Part shown: positions 1 to 7,953 of the stretch, piece after piece
Numbering within the stretch: position 1 is the stretch's first letter
Layout: each line of letters opens with the position of its first letter
Assembly: GCF_000378085.1 (NCBI RefSeq)
Contig: NZ_KB899224.1
Span: 1 to 53,012 of the forward strand
Direction: 5' to 3'
Length of the DNA stretch: 53,012 bases
Origin: Hoylesella loescheii DSM 19665 = JCM 12249 = ATCC 15930
Lineage (GTDB): Bacteria > Bacteroidota > Bacteroidia > Bacteroidales > Bacteroidaceae
Made by a program: the position numbers and the translations under genes
The notes under the pieces: generated by a model
Databases searched by the model: none
Told to the model about the DNA's origin: nothing
What the model saw: the letters and a program-made list of their open reading frames with translations, nothing else

Positions 1-50
1 GTGTTTTTCATGGCCTTGTTTTCATTCACGCAAAAAAGGCCAGCCCAAAC

Positions 51-81
51 TTGGACAGACAACAAACAATGCTTAACTTTG
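51..81 (+). promoter_or_regulatory. Bacteroidetes-type promoter
   Basis: TAACTTTG at 74-81 fits the Bacteroidetes -7 box TAnnTTTG, and TTGG at 51-54 lies 19 nt upstream as a possible -33 element. It points rightward. The first credible start codon is about 550 nt away, so it drives either a long leader containing the 22-bp repeat array or a short untranslated RNA. Confidence 0.4.
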
Positions 82-236
82 CAAACGGATGGCTGTTGTA
101 AACCAAATTTGGACTTTGGAAAAGGACATGACAACCTAAATACAACATAAGGATTTTTCTTGTCAACCAAAGGAGTATTTAACAACGAAAAGTGTCAACT
201 AATCTCAGTACACTACACAACACCTCAGTACAAGCC

Positions 237-343
237 TTTTGTAGTGCCACTACAAGTAAGCTGTAGTGCGACTACAAGTGAGTTGTAGTGTAACTACAAG
301 CCTTTTGTAGTGGCACTACAAAAGGCTTGTAGCCGCCCTACAG
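237..343. repeat. 22-bp palindromic tandem array, GTAG-CTAC family (copy 1)
   Basis: GTAG begins at 241, 263, 285, 307 and 329, an exact 22-bp period. Each unit is a 13-bp dyad of the form GTAG-N5-CTAC, such as GTAGTGCCACTAC, followed by a 9-bp spacer. Outer arms are constant while the central bases vary, often symmetrically. Degenerate flanking units appear near 205-235 and 350. The array lies upstream of the C10 peptidase gene. Bases 344-637 are AT-rich and hold nothing else I can recognise. Confidence 0.85.
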
Positions 344-637
344 AAGCCCTTGTACTACTCCATTTACAAAAAATTGTAATTTAGGAACAATCTCCATACG
401 CAATTCACAATTACCTTACATTCTCTCAATATTATAAAAAATAGAACATAAAGACATGACACAATAACACGGATATCAAAATAAAACACAACAACCGTCA
501 CAAAAACACAGCAATTACAGTACAAAAAGACAGAAACAAAGATATTAAGACAATAAATAGAAAATAATCAGATAAACGCTTTGAACATAGAAATATTTTA
601 CCTAAATTTGCTGTATCAATTAATAAAACCAAAAAGT

Positions 638-1915
638 ATGAATAATCTAGCAATTAATCGAATAATCCTTTACTGCATAGGAGGGATATTCATGGTGAGC
701 TGTTCGGGAACAGGCGAAGAAAAAGTGAGTGCACTAGAACCAAAACCTTCGCCAAAAGTGGAAACACTACACCACGTAAGCATGAAGAAAGCTAAGGAAA
801 ATGTGCTAAACTTCGTGAGTTTGGCTAATAAAGGAACGCGTGCCTCTGCACGGAAATGGGCAATTTCAGACATACAGCCCGTTGTAAACCCCTACACTAG
901 AAGCACAACAAATGGGCAAGAAGACACCCTGCTATACATCGTCAACATGGCCGATAGTGCAGGATTTGCTGTCGCAACGGCAGACGATCGTCTGCCGCCC
1001 ATATTGGCATTGGTCGACGAAGGCAACTACACGTTCAATAGGAATGACACTGTCACAAGCGGATTTCACCTATTTATGCAGGCAGCCCTAAACTATTGTG
1101 CACGACAAAAAGAACTTGCACAGACAAGAAAGAATGCACCTATTGAACATGAAATTGACCCTGAAGCCCCAAAACCTCCCGTGCGTACACCCAAATTCGA
1201 AGTAATGAAACCTCTTTTACATTGCAAGTGGGGACAAAGGGAACCTTATAACAGAGACTGTTTTGGCTGTCCTACAGGCTGTGTAATAACTGCCGCCGCC
1301 CAAATCTTATCATTTTTAGAGATTCCCAAGTATATGTCAACGCGCGATAACGAGGGTTTCAAAGTAACCACCTTTAATTGGAAACAGATCAATGAAGAAG
1401 CGAAAACACACCCTATCTATTGGAGTCAAGAAATGACAGATCAAGTAGCATGTATGATGCGACATCTTGGAATTGCATTTAGGGCAAAATACGGAAAAGA
1501 TGGAACTAGTGCGAATACAGAAGATGCTGTGGAAACAATGCGAAGTAAATATGGATGTGACGCAACAGGCCTTTTGGGCTACAACTGCAACAACATGATT
1601 GGTGACTTAAGAACTCATAATAAGATTGTTATGATGAGCGGTTATTCTCGTTTATATCACACATGGTTTGTTTTCCCCAACTATGACGGAGGGCACGCAT
1701 GGGTTGTAGATGGATACATCGATTATGTACCGGGATGGAATATCTGGGAATACTTCTACCTTCATTGTAACTGGGGATGGGGAGGACTACACAATGGATA
1801 TTTCCTAGACAATGTATTTAACACGGACGAAAATCCTGTCTATGACGATAATGGCGAACAAACACGTTCACATTTTAGGTTCAAGCTGAAATATGCTACA
1901 TTTACGAAGCATTAA
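638..1915 (+). CDS. C10 family (streptopain-like) cysteine peptidase lipoprotein
   Basis: This is a 425-aa secreted cysteine protease. I chose ATG 638 because the protein then begins with a short hydrophobic signal ending in a lipobox (MVSC), which suggests outer-membrane anchoring; an in-frame TTG at 581 lies upstream. The N-terminal half contains the Spi-like propeptide typical of Bacteroidetes C10 proteases, with a SAGFAVATADDRLPPI segment. The mature peptidase shows WGQ, then PTGC with the catalytic Cys at residue 215, and GGHAWVVDGY with the catalytic His at residue 353, followed by NWGWGG. The family includes streptopain, interpain A and PrtT, which degrade host proteins. A lipoprotein gene follows 37 nt downstream and may be co-transcribed. 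The family call is secure; the substrate is unknown. Confidence 0.9.
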   Translation: MNNLAINRIILYCIGGIFMVSCSGTGEEKVSALEPKPSPKVETLHHVSMKKAKENVLNFVSLANKGTRASARKWAISDIQPVVNPYTRSTTNGQEDTLLYIVNMADSAGFAVATADDRLPPILALVDEGNYTFNRNDTVTSGFHLFMQAALNYCARQKELAQTRKNAPIEHEIDPEAPKPPVRTPKFEVMKPLLHCKWGQREPYNRDCFGCPTGCVITAAAQILSFLEIPKYMSTRDNEGFKVTTFNWKQINEEAKTHPIYWSQEMTDQVACMMRHLGIAFRAKYGKDGTSANTEDAVETMRSKYGCDATGLLGYNCNNMIGDLRTHNKIVMMSGYSRLYHTWFVFPNYDGGHAWVVDGYIDYVPGWNIWEYFYLHCNWGWGGLHNGYFLDNVFNTDENPVYDDNGEQTRSHFRFKLKYATFTKH

Positions 1916-1952
1916 CACTCTCATAAGTATTAGAAACTTAAAGTTCAAAGAG

Positions 1953-2564
1953 ATGATCACTTTCAACAAAACAATATGTCTACTAGGAATGTTCGGCCTT
2001 CATCTTTTCATAGCCTCTTCTTGCTCCTATGAAGCGCCTATTGGGCCTCACGTTATAGTGCCTTTTGATGTAACTGTCAGGTTCGAGAGTGCCATAGGCA
2101 CAAACATCGCCGACTCGCTAAGCGTTATCGACAAAACTAAGCCAGACACATGGAATGCAAAGAAAGAAGACATACAAGTGCGCGTATATAGGGGGAGCGA
2201 CCACAAATCATTGGAGGCCTTTGAAAAAAGATGGGGTTATACCAAAGATCCCACCACTACGAGTTTTCCGGCAGGCACATATTTGACCGTCTTAGCCACC
2301 GACATGCAGATCTTTGAAGGAGGACTTTGGGGAGAAGAAACCTATACCTTCGAGTTTAAAAGCAGAAAGTTGTTCGGCAACGACGATGTGCACACCGTGA
2401 AATGGTTTATTCATGGCATGGGGCGAGTGGTCTACAAGGTCTACAAATGTGAGATAGACGGTGAAGATATGCCACTGTCGAAGAGCAAATTGCTGACAGA
2501 GGCAAAGTGCAATCAAATTTATGCCGAAGTGACAATCAAGTTAAAGGGCACGCCACAACCATAA
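1953..2564 (+). CDS. hypothetical lipoprotein following the C10 peptidase
   Basis: The gene encodes a 203-aa protein. ATG 1953 is preferred because it opens directly into a signal peptide with a lipobox-like IASSC; an upstream in-frame start at 1893 would overlap the peptidase and mask the signal. I recognise no catalytic motif. The body is rich in beta-prone segments. It lies 37 nt after the C10 peptidase in the same direction, so the two are probably co-transcribed. In some C10 systems a neighbouring gene encodes a protease inhibitor or partner; that role here is inference from position only. Confidence 0.7.
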   Translation: MITFNKTICLLGMFGLHLFIASSCSYEAPIGPHVIVPFDVTVRFESAIGTNIADSLSVIDKTKPDTWNAKKEDIQVRVYRGSDHKSLEAFEKRWGYTKDPTTTSFPAGTYLTVLATDMQIFEGGLWGEETYTFEFKSRKLFGNDDVHTVKWFIHGMGRVVYKVYKCEIDGEDMPLSKSKLLTEAKCNQIYAEVTIKLKGTPQP

Positions 2565-2710
2565 GGCGATACGCCCTATTGTCACCAAACGCGCAGGAAA
2601 CATAGGGGCAACGACATACGAACGGCAGCCACAACCGCAGATAAAAATAAGTTTTGAAAAAACAGCTAGCCAATGCGTACATCGTTACCAAATGGCAACA
2701 ACGCCACGCA

Positions 2711-4120
2711 TTACCCTTTCAGCTTAAACGATGTGGCGATACTCTCCACCTCGGCAGCAAAAAGGCTGTCGGTTTTAATACGTGCCTCAACCTGCGCGCA
2801 ACTGTGTAGCACGGTGCTATGGTCGCGTCCTCCCACCAGTTTTCCAATACGACTAGCGGGCATCTTGGTATATCTCTGGGCCAAATACATCGACACCTGA
2901 CGTGGCACAACCAAGTCGCGCTTACGACTTTTACTGCTTACCGCCGACACGCTAACATTAAAATGGTGGCTCACCTTTTCCAAAATGTCGTCGATGGTAA
3001 GTGGCGTATCGTCTATTTTCACGGCCCTTTTAATCACCCGCTCTGCCAAACGCATGTCGATGTCGCTGTTATACACCACCGAATAAGCCATCAAACTGTT
3101 GATTACCCCTTCCAAATCGCGTACGCTACCGTTAGCCGTTTCAGCGATAAACTGCGTCACTTCAGCCGGTATCTTCAAACCGTCGCGACGTATCTTGGCG
3201 TTCAAGATGTCGATACAAAGCTGTACATTGGGCTTTTCAAGTTCGGCAATGATGCCACATGAGAAACGCGTGATAAGCCGTTCGCTCATGCCCAGCAATT
3301 CCACTGGTGGGCGGTCGCTAGCCAAGATGATGCGTTTGCCGTTACGGAAAAGGTGGTTGAAGATGTGGAAAAACGTTTCTTGTGTTTTCTCAGAACTTGC
3401 CCACGTCTGCACATCATCAACAATAAGCATGTCGATGGTTTGGTAGAACTTGATGAAATCGTTGGTGGCGTTTTTCAAAACAGCGTTAACGAACTGCACC
3501 TGAAAGAGATGCGCGCTGATATATAGCACCCTCTTCTGGGGATATAGCTGCTTGGTTTGCACGCCAATGGCATTCACAAGGTGGGTTTTTCCACAGCCCG
3601 ACGGCCCATAGATGAACATGGGGTTGAACTGATTGGTATTGGGATGCTCGGCGATAGACAAACCAACAGAACGCGACAACTTGTTGCTATCGCCCTCAAT
3701 ATAGTTAGAAAACGTTTGGTGAGGATTGAGTTGTGGGTCCAACTCCTGTTCCTTGGCAGGCTCTTCTTCGGTTTTTTGCTTAACGCCCCATGTCTTGGCA
3801 GCCTGCGTGGCATGTGCTTCGGCAGGGTCGGCCTCAATGTCTTGGGTCTTTTTGTGTTCACTATCAACCACCACGCGGTAAGTAAGGCGTATGCGTTGAC
3901 CAAAGGCGGAGAACAACACACGGCTTAACAGGTCGATATAATGTTCCTCGATATACTCGTATACAAACGAGCTTGGCACTCGGAGCACCAAAAGCTTCGT
4001 TTCGTCGTTAAACGACTCGAAGACAATGGGTTTGAACCAAGTGTCAAATTGCTGCGGCGAAACGTTCTGCGCAATGAGCGCAAGAGCCGATTCCCAATGT
4101 TTATCGGGAGTTACGTCCAT
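2711..4120 (-). CDS. dnaA: chromosomal replication initiator DnaA
   Basis: This 469-aa AAA+ protein binds DnaA boxes and melts the replication origin. Visible features are the N-terminal DnaB-interaction domain (ending SPQQFDTWF-KPI), a Walker A motif GPSGCGKTHL at about residues 172-181, Walker B MLIVDDVQ, sensor and Arg-finger regions (ILASDRP, ERLITRFSCG), and the C-terminal helix-turn-helix signature GGRDHSTVLHSC. The start is placed at ATG 4120 because homology begins there; an in-frame ATG at 4153 would add 11 unlikely residues. The gene is monocistronic by spacing. I did not find a DnaA-box cluster beside it, so the origin may lie elsewhere, as is common in this phylum. Confidence 0.97.
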   Translation of the reverse strand: MDVTPDKHWESALALIAQNVSPQQFDTWFKPIVFESFNDETKLLVLRVPSSFVYEYIEEHYIDLLSRVLFSAFGQRIRLTYRVVVDSEHKKTQDIEADPAEAHATQAAKTWGVKQKTEEEPAKEQELDPQLNPHQTFSNYIEGDSNKLSRSVGLSIAEHPNTNQFNPMFIYGPSGCGKTHLVNAIGVQTKQLYPQKRVLYISAHLFQVQFVNAVLKNATNDFIKFYQTIDMLIVDDVQTWASSEKTQETFFHIFNHLFRNGKRIILASDRPPVELLGMSERLITRFSCGIIAELEKPNVQLCIDILNAKIRRDGLKIPAEVTQFIAETANGSVRDLEGVINSLMAYSVVYNSDIDMRLAERVIKRAVKIDDTPLTIDDILEKVSHHFNVSVSAVSSKSRKRDLVVPRQVSMYLAQRYTKMPASRIGKLVGGRDHSTVLHSCAQVEARIKTDSLFAAEVESIATSFKLKG

Positions 4121-4444
4121 TATATCTATACTGTTGTTGGTTTGTCGGCACATGGCGTGCCAAGGTCTCTGAAATCTTCTGCAAATATCGCAAAAAAAAT
4201 TGGTTTTGGCAAATTACGGAGCATTTTTGAAGAAGATTAAGAACGTGAAAGGTTTAACAAATATTGTGAAACATAGCACGGACAGACATCGAGAATAATA
4301 ATGCAGAAGTATAGATGAATATTAAGCGTGCAATCTGCCTCATCTCCCACTCCTCGTCATGCAGAAACACGAACAATAAGCTTGGCTACAACAACACAAA
4401 CAGAATGTTTACGTCCTCGACAAACAGCCCACCCAAACACACAA

Positions 4445-4479
4445 CCGCCACCTTTCTGCAAAGCGCAGAAAGGTGGCGG
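4445..4479. terminator. perfect 15-bp inverted repeat between mlaD-like gene and dnaA
   Basis: CCGCCACCTTTCTGC (4445-4459) and its exact reverse complement (4465-4479) flank a 5-nt loop. It lies 106 nt past the stop of the mlaD-like gene, and 325 nt upstream of dnaA, so it may terminate the amidase-mlaD transcript. No T-run follows on either strand, so a canonical intrinsic terminator is not certain. The rest of 4121-4584 shows nothing I can support. Confidence 0.5.
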
Positions 4480-4584
4480 AGATATGTTGAGGGTGGTTAT
4501 TACCCTATGTTTTCAGTTCGGATGCCGGTGACTTTGAAGTTTCAGAGCTTAAAGGTTCACAAACTCAAGCGCTAACCAACAAAA

Positions 4585-5490
4585 CTACTTCTTTTCTTTA
4601 CGCCCGAAGAGCGAGAAGTGCACGTAGCGTTTGGGGTGCTGGCGAACGTTGACAAGCAGCGAGTCGGCACTCATCAGCGTGGCATTGAGATTGTTGTAAA
4701 GCCCAGGATCGCGCATCAACAAGCCCAACGAGCCCTCATTGCTGTTCAGCTTTTGTGTCATTTCTTCCACATTAGCCAAGGTGCGATTCACCTGTTGCAT
4801 GGTTCCGTCGAGGTCTAGGGCAGCCAAATTGGCCGTCAACGTACTGGTATTGTCTAACACCTTGTTGGCCTTGCCCACCATGGCAGGCACGCTTCGGTTA
4901 AGTCCAGCCACCAAACTGTTGAGCTGTTGCGAAGATGTGCGTAGGTTTGCCGTAAGCCCCTGCACGTTGTCTAACGACTGGTTGATGGCTGGATTAGATA
5001 AAATGGCATTGACGCTGGCCAAAATGGAGTCGAGTTTGGGTAGCAATCGCTCGACGGAGGGTACCAAGTCGCCCACCTGACTCAATGCGCCTTTGCTGAC
5101 ATGACCCTGAATCACGTCGCCTGGACTAAGAAACTGGCCACTGTTTGGTGCAAGAATAAGGTTTAGCTTCACGTTTCCCATGAAGTCGCTCTCTATCTCG
5201 GCCGTGCTTCCTTGTGGCACACGCATGCTCTTATCGAGGTCTATCGTTACAACGATGTCGCCCTTTTGGTCGTAGTTATATTGGATACCCGTTACCACAC
5301 CCACGGCAAATCCATTGGCATAGATGGGGGTAGATTTCGACAAACCTGTGATGTCTTTAAATGCTACCTTATAACCCGTGTCGTTAGAAAAGAAGGTGAG
5401 CCCCTTTAAAAAGTTCATTCCGAAGAACAGAATTACAACTCCGGCAATGGCCACAAGGGCTATCTTTACCTCTCTCGTAAAAAATTTCAT
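4585..5490 (-). CDS. MCE family lipid-transport protein (MlaD-like)
   Basis: This 301-aa protein has a single N-terminal membrane helix (about residues 8-30), then an MCE/MlaD domain (GYKVAFKDITGLSKSTPIYANG followed by GVVTGIQY and PQGSTAEIESDFMGN, about residues 38-125), then a long alpha-helical tail with repeating Asn/Leu heptads. MCE proteins form hexameric rings in the periplasm that move phospholipids between membranes with an Mla-type ABC transporter. The gene follows the amidase gene by 6 nt, an arrangement common in Bacteroidales, so the two are probably one operon. No mlaE or mlaF gene is in the window. The name mlaD would be by similarity only. Confidence 0.88.
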   Translation of the reverse strand: MKFFTREVKIALVAIAGVVILFFGMNFLKGLTFFSNDTGYKVAFKDITGLSKSTPIYANGFAVGVVTGIQYNYDQKGDIVVTIDLDKSMRVPQGSTAEIESDFMGNVKLNLILAPNSGQFLSPGDVIQGHVSKGALSQVGDLVPSVERLLPKLDSILASVNAILSNPAINQSLDNVQGLTANLRTSSQQLNSLVAGLNRSVPAMVGKANKVLDNTSTLTANLAALDLDGTMQQVNRTLANVEEMTQKLNSNEGSLGLLMRDPGLYNNLNATLMSADSLLVNVRQHPKRYVHFSLFGRKEKK

Positions 5491-5496
5491 ACTTAA

Positions 5497-6876
5497 TTAT
5501 TTGTTGTCTTTGTGTCTGTTAACCGAAAATTCCCGTATGGCTTTATTCACATCCATCCGCACACCATCCTTAAAGGCGATGACGAAAGCATCGGGGAACT
5601 TGTCGGCAATTTCTTTTCGCAGTCTGTTTATTTCATTGTAGTCGGCCGATGCACCGTAGGTGTACTTCACCATGTCGTTCTCGTTGAAGTGTCCAACGTC
5701 TTTCAGTCCCTTAAAACGTGGACTGTTACGACGTATCACCTTGGTGCTGGCCATGATTTGCACTTTAAAGATGGGCACAACAGCCGATTCGCCAAACGAG
5801 ATAATTTTCTCTTCTGACTCTCCAGACGTAACGCTAGGCAGAGAATGATCTTCGCTCCGTCCTTGTTCTGGAGTGGAAACAGCTGGGCGTTCGTATGTGT
5901 CTTGGTTGGAGGCTTGTGCCCTATGTGTGGTCGAACGGCTTGTAGCTGAGTCGTGTTTAATCGCGTCAGCCTCCGCACGATCGCGTCGGCGCGACGTACG
6001 AGACGACGTTTGGCTAGACGACGAACCATCGTCGGCCTTGTAAACGTCGGGTACCACATCGGGCACAGCGGGTGTTGGCACCGGCGTAGGCTTGTAGGGC
6101 ACCACAATACCATTATAATACTTGTTCTTGTAGTTAACGAATGCGCGATAAATACCCGTTGCGATATTCTCTATGCGTGCCTTATCGTTGAGCAAGCGTT
6201 CTTCGTCGGGGGTGGTGATAAAACCCAACTCGATAAGGCAACTGGGCATCGACGTTTCTCTCAACACGAGGAAGCCTGCCTGATGCACGCCCTTATCGGG
6301 GCGATTGGCTGCTGCACACGTTTCGCGTTGCACCATCTTGGCCAAGTCTACGCTGTTGGCCATGTTGCGATCTTGCATAAACTCGAACATGATATAGCTT
6401 TCCGACGAATTGGGATTAAAGCCCTGATAGCTCTGTTTATAGTCTTTCTCAATCAAGATAACCGCGTTTTCGCGTTTAGCCACATCAAGATTGGCGCCCG
6501 CGCGGTGCATTCCCAGCGTGTAAGTTTCCATTCCGTAGGCTTGCCTACCTCCTGGCAAGGCATTGGTATGCACAGATATAAAGAGGTCGGCCTTATTGCG
6601 ATTGGCTATTTCGGCTCGTTCTTTCAGTCCGATAAACACGTCGGTGGTGCGCGTGTAAATCACCTTTACGTCAGGGCAATTTCGTTGCACGTTTCGCCCG
6701 AAGGCCATAGCCACGTTCAGGTTGATGTTCTTTTCTTTCGAGAACGCACCCAAAGCGCCTGCATCTTTCCCTCCGTGTCCTGGGTCGATAACCAACACGA
6801 ACTTTTTGTTTGCAGCATTTGCGGCAAACGGCAGCAGAAGCAACAACACGAAAAGGGCGGTAATCTTTTTGTTCAT
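5497..6876 (-). CDS. N-acetylmuramoyl-L-alanine amidase (Amidase_3) with C-terminal SPOR-like domain
   Basis: This 459-aa secreted zinc amidase cleaves the amide bond between MurNAc and the stem peptide, normally for cell separation. ATG 6876 gives a clean signal peptide ending ANA; the in-frame ATG at 6951 would bury it. Zinc ligands are visible in DPGHGGKDAG, KERAEIAN and SVHTNA, and the catalytic Glu in LIELGFITTPDEE. A low-complexity Pro/Ser/Thr/Arg linker (about residues 260-360) separates the catalytic domain from a C-terminal SPOR-like domain (FKVQIMAST to DAFVIAFKDG), which probably binds denuded septal glycan. It is upstream of the MCE gene in the same operon. Confidence 0.93.
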   Translation of the reverse strand: MNKKITALFVLLLLLPFAANAANKKFVLVIDPGHGGKDAGALGAFSKEKNINLNVAMAFGRNVQRNCPDVKVIYTRTTDVFIGLKERAEIANRNKADLFISVHTNALPGGRQAYGMETYTLGMHRAGANLDVAKRENAVILIEKDYKQSYQGFNPNSSESYIMFEFMQDRNMANSVDLAKMVQRETCAAANRPDKGVHQAGFLVLRETSMPSCLIELGFITTPDEERLLNDKARIENIATGIYRAFVNYKNKYYNGIVVPYKPTPVPTPAVPDVVPDVYKADDGSSSSQTSSRTSRRRDRAEADAIKHDSATSRSTTHRAQASNQDTYERPAVSTPEQGRSEDHSLPSVTSGESEEKIISFGESAVVPIFKVQIMASTKVIRRNSPRFKGLKDVGHFNENDMVKYTYGASADYNEINRLRKEIADKFPDAFVIAFKDGVRMDVNKAIREFSVNRHKDNK

Positions 6877-7157
6877 ACACGCTGAATTGAAGAGCCGCAA
6901 TATCGACGTCACGCTACATTTTGAGCTTGTTCTAAAAATTCCTAACTGCATTTAAGTCTACATTTTCATCTCGCTTTCCACTGCTCTTTTCGTTCTTATT
7001 CAGCATTTTTCAGCCATCCTTTCAGTTGCATAGTTTGCTATGAACCTTCAAGAAGTAAGCGAAATTTGCTCAAACAAACCCATAAAAACCAGCAGAGGCT
7101 ATTCTTAGAGCCTGCCCTTGGTGTATCCTGAACCGTCGGTCAACGGTTTTGTTTATG

Positions 7158-7165
7158 CAAAAATA
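7158..7165 (-). promoter_or_regulatory. possible -7 box for the amidase-mlaD operon
   Basis: On the minus strand this reads TATTTTTG, matching TAnnTTTG. It would start transcription near 7151, leaving a leader of about 275 nt before the amidase. No clear -33 element is seen, so the call is tentative. Confidence 0.3.
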
Positions 7166-7193
7166 CAGAAAAAAGCCCGTATTCAGGTCCTTG

Positions 7194-7565
7194 TCACTGG
7201 CTTTTATCATTATTTAATTGAATTTCTACGGCAGCTTCGCCTCCGCAAGTACCCATTGGCGGGTTTTGTTTAACCACTTCGAGGCGTAGCGAACGTATGC
7301 GGGGGAAGTCGTGGAAAAGGCGTTGGGCAATGCGATGGGCCACGTTTTCGAGCAGGCAAGATGGCGTTTGCATCTCCTTTTCGACAACGGCGTACACCTC
7401 GGCATAGTTCAACGTGTGGGCCACATCATCACTCTGCATGGCCTGTTCGATAGGATATTCGGCACGAAGGTTCACCACGTAATCGTTGCCCACCGTGCGT
7501 TCTTGGGGCATTACACCGTGAAAGGCGTGGAAATGTAGGTTACGAAGATGGATGTAATGGGGCAT
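7194..7565 (-). CDS. folB: dihydroneopterin aldolase FolB
   Basis: This 123-aa protein converts 7,8-dihydroneopterin to 6-hydroxymethyl-dihydropterin in folate synthesis. The family hallmarks are present: an N-terminal FHAFHGVMPQER segment containing the substrate-binding region, a central ENVAHRIAQRL helix (LLENVA), and the C-terminal VVKQNPPMG lysine segment. Length is typical (about 120 aa). The product feeds FolK, which is encoded separately at 16666. It runs codirectionally with nrdJ upstream, but about 390 nt of repeats separate them, so a separate promoter is likely. Confidence 0.93.
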   Translation of the reverse strand: MPHYIHLRNLHFHAFHGVMPQERTVGNDYVVNLRAEYPIEQAMQSDDVAHTLNYAEVYAVVEKEMQTPSCLLENVAHRIAQRLFHDFPRIRSLRLEVVKQNPPMGTCGGEAAVEIQLNNDKSQ

Positions 7566-7581
7566 AATGAAAAGTCATGAT

Positions 7582-7717
7582 GGGTGAAAAGGGGGAAAAA
7601 TAAAAAGGGTGAAAGAGTGAAAAAGTGAAAAGATGGCTAACGCCGTTCAAAGGTGAAAGGGGAAAAATGAAAAGGTGAAAGGGTGAAAAAGTGAAAAAAT
7701 GGCTAACGCCGTTCAAA
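7582..7717. repeat. two tandem purine-rich repeats of about 67 bp
   Basis: Two copies (7582-7650 and 7651-7717) consist of GTGAAA-type purine tracts ending in the shared block TGGCTAACGCCGTTCAAA. The minus strand stays open with a roughly 22-residue repeat rich in Phe, Ser and Pro, but it has no gene-like features and I treat it as a repeat, not a protein. It lies between nrdJ and folB. Confidence 0.7.
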
Positions 7718-7824
7718 AGCAAAATGGGGGAAAATACACTCATACACAATTCATTTGGTTTAACACCATAGCTTAAATGCTAGCTGACAAGACAACAAGT
7801 TGACGAGTTAACAACGCATTTGGC

Positions 7825-7887
7825 TTAACTCCTTAACTCCATAACTCCTTAACTCCTTTACCTCATAATCCCTTAACTCCTTTACCA
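7825..7887. repeat. simple repeat of TTAACTCC units
   Basis: Six near-copies of (C)TTAACTCC or ATAACTCC follow one another. A similar motif on the opposite strand appears at 15265-15292. It is downstream of nrdJ and has no evident coding role. Confidence 0.65.
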
Positions 7888-7953
7888 CTATAAAGAAAAT
7901 GCGCTCCACCCCGCAGCCCTCTGGCTACGAAGTGGAGCAAGGAAATGCATTGT

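Noticed and set aside
237..343. CRISPR array
   Set aside because: The period is only 22 bp, repeats are short palindromes and spacers are 9 bp and similar to each other. No cas gene is present.
4121..4584. oriC next to dnaA
   Set aside because: No cluster of TTATCCACA-like boxes and no clear AT-rich unwinding element; only a hairpin is visible.
5953..6885. Long plus-strand reading frame opposite the amidase
   Set aside because: It is the antisense shadow of a well-supported gene, with no coding character or start context.
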